From positions 1-64,000 of the forward strand of contig NZ_JAUOQH010000016.1 of assembly GCF_030547075.1 (NCBI RefSeq): a stretch of 64,000 bases of DNA. Reading direction: 5' to 3'. Below the pieces are notes generated by a model. The model ran no database searches, had not been told where the DNA came from, and saw only the letters and a program-made list of their open reading frames with translations. A program made the translations under genes and the position numbers. How positions within the stretch are numbered: the stretch's first letter is position 1; every line of letters begins with the position of its first letter. Positions 24,862-32,277 of the stretch are shown one piece after another. Source of the DNA: Alteromonas sp. 1_MG-2023. Lineage in GTDB: Bacteria > Pseudomonadota > Gammaproteobacteria > Enterobacterales > Alteromonadaceae.

Positions 24862-26964
24862 CTATTGCGGCCACATAGTGGTAGCAGACATATCCATTTC
24901 GGTATGTTCTACCTCAGGGCCTAAAACCACTTGCTCACCTTTGCGAACAAATACTGCGAGCTCATTCAAACCTAGAATTTGCTCGTAGTACTTACCGCCT
25001 TGGTAAGTGTCATCGTTTGTCGGTGAAGTGCTATTAGCATTAAAACGTACCCAATCACCTTCTGGTAAATAGAACTTCACTTTACCGCCAGGCACAATAC
25101 AAGGCACCACTAACAAACTTTCACCGCACATGAATTGTTGTTCAAACTGGCGGGCAAGTGGGTCGTTAGGGAAAGCGAGTGCCATAGAACGCTGCACTGG
25201 TAAGCCGGTTTCACTGGCTTGTTTTGTGGCTTTTTCTAAATAGGGCAGTAAGCGATAACGCAGTTTTAGTGCGTCGAATACGGCGTTAGATGCTGCTTCG
25301 CCGTATGACCAAGGTTCGCGAGGGCCAATGCCATGCAGGCGCATATGAGCAGAGAACACCGATGCCTGTGCCCATCGAACATAGAGTTCAGCGTCACGGG
25401 TATCTTTATAGAATCCGCCGATGTCGGTGGCGAAGAATGGACCGCCCGACATGCCCCAAGAAAGGCTTCCTCGAATACTCGCAGCGAGACCATGCCAGTC
25501 TGCTTGAGGGTCGCCGCCCCACTGGGCAGGAAAACGTTGGCTGCCTGTCCATGCTGAACGACTGAACAGAAATGGCCCTGTTTTACAATATTTCTCAGCG
25601 GCTTCGTATACGCAGCGGTTATACAGCATGCTATATACGTTATGCAGTCGGTCACCTGAATCACCGCTGTAAGAGAGCATGTTGTCATCTTCTAACTGCT
25701 CACCAAAGTCGGCTTTAATCATATCAACACCCAATTCGAACAGGGGCTTGTGTGATTCTTTCCAGAATTCGTACGCATCAGGGTGGGTAAAATCTAAAAT
25801 ACCTGAATCTGGTAGTGGAGTAAGTACTTTACCGAAAGGGCTTAAATCCCACTCGTAGCGATAAGCTTCACCCGTGCGTTTGTCTTTAATTAACCAGCCT
25901 TTTTCAGCGGCCTTTGCGTACAGCGGATTTTTCACTGAAATCATGGGGTATTCCCATACGCAAATTTTAAAATCCATCGCTTTTAGTTCATCAAGAACTG
26001 GCTTTGGATCGGCGTAGCGAGTTGGGTCCCATTCAAACGCAAAACGGGTATCGGTATCTTGCCATGCGCGACCATCTAGCGTAATGACATCGCAAGGCAT
26101 GTTCTTTTCACGCACTTCGCGGGCCACGGCTAATAGCTCTTCTGAATCTTTGTAGTAGGCCTTGGAAAGAATAACGCCTAGGCTCCACTTAGGTGGAACA
26201 GGGGCAAAGCCAGTTAAGCTGCTGTAAGTATGAATACTTTGCGCGGGGCTGTCGCAGTGATACAAGAACAAATCTAATAAGTTGTCTTCTACCACGCAAA
26301 TGTATGCACGCTGCGACCAAGGCGCATAGCCTACGCCGTGAGTCACTGGCGTTGGCGTGTGAACAAAAAGGTTCCAGCCTTCAGGGCTCCACGCGTAAGG
26401 GGTATTTTTATAAGACTTTTCGGTGTTTACGCCAAGTGCATCATGGTTATATGAACGAACCAGTTGACCCCGTTTATCTAGCTTGCCCCATTTTTCACCT
26501 AAGCCGTAGATTGATTCATCGTCACCAAGTTCTAAACAGATTACCCAACCGGCATCAGTTTTAGCGAAAGGCGGAAGACGATGTTGGCGCACAAAGTGCC
26601 CATCGGTAGCAGACTCTTGTACTAAAATATCGTTTCGATAAAGTTTGAAATGAAGCGGAGCAGAAAACAGTTCTAAACGATACTCGCCTGCGTTAACGGT
26701 GCAGTGTTGCTCATTGCCCGTGAAAACCAGTTGCTTAGTACCGGGTGTGGTAATAAGCATGCCATAGTCAAAGCCATCATCTAACGTGGCATCTTCTCCA
26801 CCTGACTGAATGCGTAGGCCGAATTGGCTGATAGAAAATAGCAAACTGCCATATTGGGTGGGTACCGCTAAATGGTTTTCGTCGATTAAATAAGGGCTAG
26901 CAGTAATGTCCGCGGCCTTGATGCTGTTCCAGTCTGGCTCGATTACCGAAAATGCATTGCTCAT
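24862..26964 (-). CDS. GH31 alpha-glycosidase, candidate sulfoquinovosidase or alpha-xylosidase
   Basis: This 700-residue retaining glycosidase has the GH31 nucleophile motif KADFGE (Asp419) and acid/base region WGGDPQADW (Asp485). The KxDFGE form is that of the alpha-xylosidase (YicI) and sulfoquinovosidase (YihQ) branch, not the WxDMNE form of alpha-glucosidases. There is no signal peptide, so it acts in the cytosol. The segment GRAWQDTDTRFAFEWDP carries an Arg (307) just before the conserved FEWD, where YicI has an uncharged residue; an Arg there could bind a sulfonate. The start has GAAGTGA upstream and an operator overlapping the promoter. It is first in an operon with the symporter. Confidence 0.8.
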   Translation of the reverse strand: MSNAFSVIEPDWNSIKAADITASPYLIDENHLAVPTQYGSLLFSISQFGLRIQSGGEDATLDDGFDYGMLITTPGTKQLVFTGNEQHCTVNAGEYRLELFSAPLHFKLYRNDILVQESATDGHFVRQHRLPPFAKTDAGWVICLELGDDESIYGLGEKWGKLDKRGQLVRSYNHDALGVNTEKSYKNTPYAWSPEGWNLFVHTPTPVTHGVGYAPWSQRAYICVVEDNLLDLFLYHCDSPAQSIHTYSSLTGFAPVPPKWSLGVILSKAYYKDSEELLAVAREVREKNMPCDVITLDGRAWQDTDTRFAFEWDPTRYADPKPVLDELKAMDFKICVWEYPMISVKNPLYAKAAEKGWLIKDKRTGEAYRYEWDLSPFGKVLTPLPDSGILDFTHPDAYEFWKESHKPLFELGVDMIKADFGEQLEDDNMLSYSGDSGDRLHNVYSMLYNRCVYEAAEKYCKTGPFLFSRSAWTGSQRFPAQWGGDPQADWHGLAASIRGSLSWGMSGGPFFATDIGGFYKDTRDAELYVRWAQASVFSAHMRLHGIGPREPWSYGEAASNAVFDALKLRYRLLPYLEKATKQASETGLPVQRSMALAFPNDPLARQFEQQFMCGESLLVVPCIVPGGKVKFYLPEGDWVRFNANSTSPTNDDTYQGGKYYEQILGLNELAVFVRKGEQVVLGPEVEHTEMDMSATTMWPQ

Positions 26965-26980
26965 TTCACTTCACTCTTGG

Positions 26981-26996
26981 TGTCTTATATAAGACA
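26981..26996. promoter_or_regulatory. GntR-type operator (site 2)
   Basis: Perfect palindrome TGTCTTATATAAGACA, identical to site 1, centred 24 bases before the GH31 start and one base downstream of the putative -10 box. This is a typical repressor position. Confidence 0.75.
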
Positions 26997-26997
26997 T

Positions 26998-27026
26998 AAG
27001 TTAATGAAATGTAACTTAGCTGTCAA
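26998..27026 (-). promoter_or_regulatory. GH31 operon promoter
   Basis: On the minus strand TTGACA (27021-27026) and TAACTT (26998-27003) are separated by 17 bp. The same boxes and spacing precede the aldo-keto reductase gene. Confidence 0.65.
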
Positions 27027-27139
27027 CGAGCAATTACACATTTCAGTACGATTTATTACAAAACGGATCATTCTAAAGCTGAAATTTAAAGGCTGCGAAA
27101 AACCTTATGTTAACGAGCAGCCCACGTGCTATTAGGTAT

Positions 27140-27901
27140 TCAGTTAATCACATGAGGCACATTTTGAATGATTAACGTTAAGCCGCTAACTGCTAACGTG
27201 CTGATAGCCAGTAATCTTACCACACTCGGTTCAATTCGCGCGGCCAGCAGCCTACCAATTCGCGTAAATATTAATATGAGTGGGATAGCAAAGAGGGTAG
27301 ATATAACCGTGGTATGATCGGGCAGGGTGCCAAAAGGCACCATGGCTAAACGTATAAGCGCGGTAACACTAAAAATGGCAAGTAAGGTATAGCGCACTTC
27401 GTGTACAGACCAATTTTGGCGATAACATTGGAATACTACCGGTGGACCAAAGGTAGAAAATAACCCCCCTAACACACCGCCTAACGCGCCTGAGACTAAA
27501 AAGCCCCAACCTTTACCTGACGCACTGGCTTTGCTTCTTTTTATAATAAGTAACAAGCAACAGGTTAAAATAGCTAATCCGAGTAAAATATTTAGCCAAA
27601 CCGACAAGCCAGCGGATAGAAACTCAAGTAAAGCATAGCCTACAGCAATAAAAGGCACCCCACCGAGCAGCACCAACATAAAAGCTTTACGGTGGATTAG
27701 GTGAATATTCTTCAACACAATACTGGTTGAATTCACCAAGCCTAAAACACTAATTAAAAATGTTGTGGCGGTAAGAGGAAGTAAATTAAACAAGGTAAAA
27801 CTAGATACCACCATTAACCCGAAGCCAAACCCGCTCAGGGTTTGCAGCACAGTGGCAAAGCCTAATAAGATGAACATGGGAATTAGGGTTTCAAGTAACA
27901 T
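27140..27901 (-). CDS. TauE/SafE family exporter, probable sulfite exporter
   Basis: The 253-residue protein has about eight membrane segments and TauE/SafE motifs: TLSGFGFGLMVVSSF near the start and GALGGVLGGLFSTFGPPVVFQCY in the second half. The family includes exporters of sulfite and of small sulfonates in taurine and sulfoacetate pathways. It is divergent from the GntR regulator and lies inside the GH31-dioxygenase-sulfite oxidase neighbourhood, so export of sulfite released in the cytosol is the best guess. No copy of the shared 16-bp operator was found in its 101-bp upstream region. Confidence 0.8.
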   Translation of the reverse strand: MLLETLIPMFILLGFATVLQTLSGFGFGLMVVSSFTLFNLLPLTATTFLISVLGLVNSTSIVLKNIHLIHRKAFMLVLLGGVPFIAVGYALLEFLSAGLSVWLNILLGLAILTCCLLLIIKRSKASASGKGWGFLVSGALGGVLGGLFSTFGPPVVFQCYRQNWSVHEVRYTLLAIFSVTALIRLAMVPFGTLPDHTTVISTLFAIPLILIFTRIGRLLAARIEPSVVRLLAISTLAVSGLTLIIQNVPHVIN

Positions 27902-28002
27902 TTTGCATCTATACCTGTAGTTGTATGTGATTTACATCAAAAATGCGTTATAACTCTTGTGTATGATATAACAACGAAAATTAAGTATTAGGTTAGGGTT
28001 CC

Positions 28003-28752
28003 ATGTCTTCATCTCAGTTTGACCACAAGTTAAGTGGTCCCAGTCTTGCTTTCCAGCCGCTCTATCAGCAAGTTGCCGAATACATTAAGCAACTCATTGT
28101 GGAACGTCGGTGGCAGCCTGGTGAAATGTTGCCAAGCGAGTTCAAATTGGCTGATGAATTCAAGGTTAGCCAAGGCACCGTACGTAAAGCGTTAACCTTG
28201 CTTACCGACACTAAAATTGTAACACGCCGTCAAGGTGTCGGTACCTTCGTATCAGAACATACCGCGCAAGATGCTCTATTTCGCTTTTTTCCTCTGCAGG
28301 CCGACGGCAAAGGCGCAGACCTACCTAAAGCTGAGTTGCTTGGCGTAGAATTAATATCACCGGATAAAAGCGTACAAACTGCTCTGAATTTGACGGGTAA
28401 AGAGCGTGTAACTAAGCTAGAGCGCAGACGAATTCTAGATAACGAATTCTGTATGCTTGAAACGGTCTTTTTACCAGCTAAATATTTCGCCGGAATTCAT
28501 GAACGCAAAGATATTCCCCATACCTTGTACCACTTCTATCAAACAGACTTTAATCAAACGGTATTTAAAACCCGAGATAGTATTAAAGCAGTATTGGCTA
28601 CCGATAATGACGCCAAATTGTTGCAAATAAAGGCGGGAGAGCCTTTGATGCTAGTCACTCGTGTCACTGAATCTATTGACGGAAAGCTAATTGAATATCG
28701 TGAAAGCAAATGCCGCAGCGATCATTACCATTATCAGGTAGAGTTGGATTAA
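28003..28752 (+). CDS. GntR/HutC family regulator with UTRA domain
   Basis: The 249-residue protein has an N-terminal winged helix (about 22-88, with LPSEFKLADEFKVSQGTVRKALTLL and TRRQGVGTFVSEH) and a C-terminal UTRA ligand-binding domain (about 100-245). HutC-type regulators are usually repressors released by a sugar phosphate or other pathway intermediate. It sits between the exporter and the reductase-dioxygenase operon. Three copies of a palindrome around TGTCTTATATAAGACA occur at promoters of this neighbourhood, and this is the only GntR regulator seen in the window, so it is the likely reader. The ligand is not known. Confidence 0.9.
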   Translation: MSSSQFDHKLSGPSLAFQPLYQQVAEYIKQLIVERRWQPGEMLPSEFKLADEFKVSQGTVRKALTLLTDTKIVTRRQGVGTFVSEHTAQDALFRFFPLQADGKGADLPKAELLGVELISPDKSVQTALNLTGKERVTKLERRRILDNEFCMLETVFLPAKYFAGIHERKDIPHTLYHFYQTDFNQTVFKTRDSIKAVLATDNDAKLLQIKAGEPLMLVTRVTESIDGKLIEYRESKCRSDHYHYQVELD

Positions 28753-29108
28753 CGATAGCTTATTCACGAAAACCCTTTCCCTTCTCGAGAGGCTAATTTG
28801 TAGCCGAGCTTTTGCAACACAACTATCGTGACAGAGCGTTAGCCAAGCTACTGCCGCAGTGGAGAATGATTCCGAGCTTCTATACGACGCTTGTATTTCT
28901 ACAACCTCAGCGCTAAGCCACTGTGTTTAACTCACTAGCGCTAGTCTAGCTTTATCAATACCATCACTTTGCTTTATCAGTGCGGTCACTAGGCTTTGTA
29001 TTGTCACTAACCACTAGTTACTAACAACGAGCAAGTAAGCCAAGAAGCGCAATTCATCTCATCGCCACTATCAAATTGTCAGCGTTGATTTATTTTGTTA
29101 ACACTTTG

Positions 29109-29137
29109 TTGACATGGCATACGTCCTATAATAACTT
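29109..29137 (+). promoter_or_regulatory. Reductase-dioxygenase operon promoter
   Basis: TTGACA (29109-29114) and TAACTT (29132-29137) are 17 bp apart, the same boxes as at the GH31 promoter. A TATAAT at 29127 is too close to the -35 box to be its partner. Confidence 0.65.
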
Positions 29138-29138
29138 A

Positions 29139-29154
29139 TGTCTTATACAAGACT
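29139..29154. promoter_or_regulatory. GntR-type operator (site 3)
   Basis: TGTCTTATACAAGACT differs from the other two sites at two positions and lies one base after the -10 box, exactly as at the GH31 promoter. Confidence 0.7.
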
Positions 29155-29185
29155 AAAGTCTTTTTTATAAAACAGGATTAAAGTT

Positions 29186-30148
29186 ATGAACGCGTTGGAA
29201 AAAATCCCTGAAGTTGGGTTCGGTTTCTGGAAAGTCGATACGGCTATCTGCGCCGATACAGCATACGAAGCGATTAAAGCAGGCTATCGCCATTTAGATT
29301 GTGCTGCCGATTACGGTAATGAGAAAGAAGTTGGCGAAGGTATTCAGCGTGCTATCAAAGATGGCCTTTGTACCCGTGAAGAGCTTTGGATCACATCGAA
29401 ACTTTGGAATACCTTCCATGCGCCTGAGCATGTGCCATTGGCACTTGAAAAGACATTGAGCGATTTACAGCTAGATTATCTCGATTTGTACCTTATTCAC
29501 TTCCCGATAGCGCAAAAATTTGTGCCGATTGAAACTCGTTACCCACCAGAGTGGTTTTACGATACTACGCAAGAGAACCCAACAATGGAGTTGGCTCCAG
29601 TGCCACTTTATAAAACATGGGAAGCCATGGAAGGTTTGGTAGATAGCAAGAAGGTTAGTCGTATTGGTGTATGTAACTACAACACTGGGCTGCTGCACGA
29701 CCTAATGAGCTACGCCCGTATCAAGCCTGCCATGTTGCAGATTGAATCTCACCCTTATCTAACACAAGAGCGTTTAATTCGTTTAGCGAAAGACTACGAC
29801 ATGAACGTAACCGCGTTCTCGCCATTAGGTGCCCTGTCTTATCTTGAGTTAGAAATGGCGGATAAAACCGAGTCGGTACTTGAGCAAGACGTAGTGAAAA
29901 AAGCTGCTGCTGCTCATGGTAGAACACCTGCACAAGTGGTACTTCGCTGGGGTGTACAACGTGGTAATGCCATCATTCCTAAAACGTCGAAGCCTGAAAG
30001 AATGCGCGAAAACTTAGTTCTGTTCGATTTCGAACTTACCGGTGAAGAAATGCAGGCCATTTCAGCGCTTAACATGAACCGACGCTTTAACGATCCAGGT
30101 CACTTCTGTGAAGCTGCCTTTAATCGTTTCCACCCTATTTACGACTAG
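29186..30148 (+). CDS. Aldo-keto reductase, candidate 6-oxo-glucose reductase
   Basis: The 320-residue protein is a (beta/alpha)8 aldo-keto reductase with the catalytic tetrad Asp38, Tyr43, Lys72 and His105, and the NADPH-binding IPKTSKPERMRENL near the C-terminus. The closing RFNDPGHF recalls yeast xylose and aldose reductases. It would reduce a sugar aldehyde with NAD(P)H in the cytosol. It is first in an operon with a TauD-type dioxygenase nine bases downstream. In known sulfolytic routes an aldo-keto reductase turns 6-oxo-glucose into glucose, which would fit. Xylose reduction is the alternative. Confidence 0.85.
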   Translation: MNALEKIPEVGFGFWKVDTAICADTAYEAIKAGYRHLDCAADYGNEKEVGEGIQRAIKDGLCTREELWITSKLWNTFHAPEHVPLALEKTLSDLQLDYLDLYLIHFPIAQKFVPIETRYPPEWFYDTTQENPTMELAPVPLYKTWEAMEGLVDSKKVSRIGVCNYNTGLLHDLMSYARIKPAMLQIESHPYLTQERLIRLAKDYDMNVTAFSPLGALSYLELEMADKTESVLEQDVVKKAAAAHGRTPAQVVLRWGVQRGNAIIPKTSKPERMRENLVLFDFELTGEEMQAISALNMNRRFNDPGHFCEAAFNRFHPIYD

Positions 30149-30157
30149 GAGAGTACT

Positions 30158-31150
30158 ATGAGCAACGCAATCGAATATGCCAATGTGCCGACTCAACACA
30201 GCTACAATGGTCAAGTTTTTCCACAAATAGTGGTAAATAACGATGGCTGTAAAACCGTAGAAGAAACAGTGACGTTTATTCAACAGAACCAGGCTGAGTT
30301 AGAAGCACAACTCGCCATTTCGGGGGCGTTGTTATTTAGAGGTTTCCCTTTAAATTCTGCTGAAACTTTTGATATCTTCTCTGCGGGCTTTGGGTATGCA
30401 AACTTTACCTACAAAGAATCGCTCTCGAACGCGGTGCGCATTAACTTTACCGAGCGTGTATTTACCGCCAACGAAGCGCCTAAAGACGTAGAGATTTTCT
30501 TGCATCACGAAATGGCACAAACGCCAATTTCACCTAGTAAGGTATTCTTTTACTGCCAGTCAGCGGCTGATAATGGCGGCGCTACGCCATTGTGTCGTTC
30601 AGATAAATTGTTTGAAGCATTAAAGGCGGAAAACCCTTCGTTAGCTAACGATTTTGCTGAAAAAGGCTTGAAGTACACCACTACTATGCCCGCTGCCGAT
30701 GATGCTAATTCTGGGCAGGGCCGAAGCTGGAAAAGCACGTTAAGTGTAGAAAGCACCGCAGAAGGCGAAGCAAAGCTAAAAGAGCTTGGTTACAGCTGGG
30801 AATGGTTGGGTGATGGTAGCTTACGCGCTATTACCCCAGTGTTGCCGGCTGTCATTGATCTCGGTGACGGTTCATACTCTTTCTACAACCAACTTATAGC
30901 GGCTTATATGGGGTGGAAAGGGGTGCGTGAAAACCCGTCTTCAGCCATTACTTTTGGTGATGGTTCTGCTATTCCTAAAGAAGGCTTAGAGCGTATTGCT
31001 GAATTATCTCAGCAGTTTACCTTCGACCTTGAATGGCAAGATGGCGATGTTGCGTTAGTTGATAACTACCGCTCTATGCATGGCCGTCGCCCCTTTTCTG
31101 GTGAAAGAAAACGCCAAGTATTAGTCGCTCTTGTCGCAGCTGAGCGTTAA
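30158..31150 (+). CDS. TauD/TfdA-family Fe(II)/2-oxoglutarate dioxygenase
   Basis: The 330-residue protein has the TauD/TfdA fold with an iron triad made of His116-x-Glu118 (HHEMAQTP, the HxE variant) and a distal His308 (NYRSMHGRRPF), plus Arg319 to bind 2-oxoglutarate. TauD-type enzymes hydroxylate the carbon next to sulfonate, releasing sulfite and an aldehyde. The neighbours are an aldehyde reductase before it and exporters and sulfite dehydrogenase after it, which is what C-S cleavage of a sulfonate would need. Sulfoquinovose is the preferred substrate because of the GH31 enzyme in the same regulon; another sulfonate is possible. Confidence 0.85.
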   Translation: MSNAIEYANVPTQHSYNGQVFPQIVVNNDGCKTVEETVTFIQQNQAELEAQLAISGALLFRGFPLNSAETFDIFSAGFGYANFTYKESLSNAVRINFTERVFTANEAPKDVEIFLHHEMAQTPISPSKVFFYCQSAADNGGATPLCRSDKLFEALKAENPSLANDFAEKGLKYTTTMPAADDANSGQGRSWKSTLSVESTAEGEAKLKELGYSWEWLGDGSLRAITPVLPAVIDLGDGSYSFYNQLIAAYMGWKGVRENPSSAITFGDGSAIPKEGLERIAELSQQFTFDLEWQDGDVALVDNYRSMHGRRPFSGERKRQVLVALVAAER

Positions 31151-31155
31151 TTGTT

Positions 31156-32157
31156 ATGACCGAGTTTGCCGCAAAGTGTAAATCGATTTGGCCTGGGTTT
31201 GGTATTGCCACAATAACCGGTATGGCAGCACTGTTTTTAAGTGAACATTATGGCGCACCTGCCATGTTGTTCGCGCTGTTACTGGGTATGGCAATTTCAT
31301 TTTTGTATCAGGCCGATGGGGTGTGCAAATGCGGCATTGATTTTACCGCCAGTACGCTATTACGTGCTGGTGTTGTATTGCTGGGGTTGCGTATTGCCTT
31401 GGGTGACTTAGTCGTTCTTGGTTGGCAAACCGCAGCCATGCTGGCTTTTGCCATTTTCTCAACCATAATGTTGGGCGTGGTGATGGCAAAAAGCGTGGGT
31501 ATGCAAAAGCGCTTTGGCGCATTAACCGGCGGCTCGGTAGCTATTTGCGGGGCCTCTGCGGCATTAGCAATTTCTACTATTTTGCCTGCAGGCAAAAATC
31601 ATGAGCGGGATACGCTGCTAACGGTAATTGGCGTAACTGCTATGTCTACCATTGCCATGATTGTTTACCCTATTATTGCTGGGCAATTGGGTATGAACGA
31701 TACCGAAGCGGGCATTTTTCTAGGTGGTACCATTCATGATGTGGCGCAAGTAGTAGGTGCTGGTTATTCAGTGTCTGAAGACGCGGGCGATATGGCTACG
31801 CTAACCAAACTGGTTCGGGTTGCCATGCTATTGCCTGTGGTCATGATCATGATGGTTGTTATAAAACGTGCACATAGCAGCACGCAGGATGTGGATAGCG
31901 AAATGCCCAAGCTACCATTGTTTCTTGTGGGTTTTGTGGCGCTAATGCTATTAAATAGTTTTGTTACTTTACCTGAAGTGGTTATCGATTCAGGCTCACA
32001 GATATCACGATTTTTTCTTGTAGTATCAATCACTGCCATTGGTATGAAATCAAACTTAGGTAAGCTGGCTGAAGTAGGCATGTTACCTATTGTACTTATT
32101 GTGACGGAAACCCTTTGGATAGCCCTGCTTATATTGGGGTACTTGTTTTTAAGTTAG
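31156..32157 (+). CDS. YeiH/UPF0324 family putative sulfate exporter
   Basis: This 333-residue inner-membrane protein has about ten hydrophobic segments and the YeiH (UPF0324) hallmarks TASTLLRAGVVLLGLRIALGDL, GGSVAICGASAALAISTILP and LGGTIHDVAQVVGAGYSVSE. The family is annotated as putative sulfate exporters and is linked to sulfonate degradation in several bacteria. The start lies five bases after the dioxygenase stop, implying tight coupling. It would remove sulfate or sulfite produced by the pathway; the direct substrate is not proven for the family. Confidence 0.85.
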   Translation: MTEFAAKCKSIWPGFGIATITGMAALFLSEHYGAPAMLFALLLGMAISFLYQADGVCKCGIDFTASTLLRAGVVLLGLRIALGDLVVLGWQTAAMLAFAIFSTIMLGVVMAKSVGMQKRFGALTGGSVAICGASAALAISTILPAGKNHERDTLLTVIGVTAMSTIAMIVYPIIAGQLGMNDTEAGIFLGGTIHDVAQVVGAGYSVSEDAGDMATLTKLVRVAMLLPVVMIMMVVIKRAHSSTQDVDSEMPKLPLFLVGFVALMLLNSFVTLPEVVIDSGSQISRFFLVVSITAIGMKSNLGKLAEVGMLPIVLIVTETLWIALLILGYLFLS

Positions 32158-32277
32158 TTAACTTGAGTTGGTTTTTAAGTTAGTCAACTTGAGTTAGTTA
32201 TCTTAAGCTAGCTTTCTTAAGTTAGTTTTTCTTGAATTAGCTTTTCGACATCAATGCACTCGTAAAGGAGGCAATGC
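32158..32277. repeat. Degenerate TTAAGTTAG repeats
   Basis: The gap between the exporter and sulfite oxidase genes is filled by imperfect copies of AACTTGAGTTAG and TTAAGTTAG-like units, about 20 bases apart (32158-32240). A good Shine-Dalgarno, AAAGGAGG, follows for the next gene. Confidence 0.6.

Larger units (their letters stand above)
28753..29185. other. Intergenic region upstream of reductase operon
   Basis: No gene is seen in 433 bases. The right end carries the reductase promoter and operator. A 12-bp palindrome, ACTAGCGCTAGT, lies near 28933 with no assigned role. Confidence 0.5.

Noticed and set aside
25266..25688. Several long frames inside the GH31 gene on both strands
   Set aside because: They are shadow frames of a coding sequence with intact GH31 motifs.
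29127..29132. TATAAT as the -10 box of the reductase promoter
   Set aside because: It is only 12 bp from TTGACA. The TAACTT at 29132 gives a 17-bp spacer and matches the GH31 promoter.
24862..30148. Reading the GH31 plus aldo-keto reductase as xyloside use with xylose reductase
   Set aside because: Kept as an alternative only. The dioxygenase, sulfite exporters and sulfite dehydrogenase in the same direction and regulon are not explained by xylose use.
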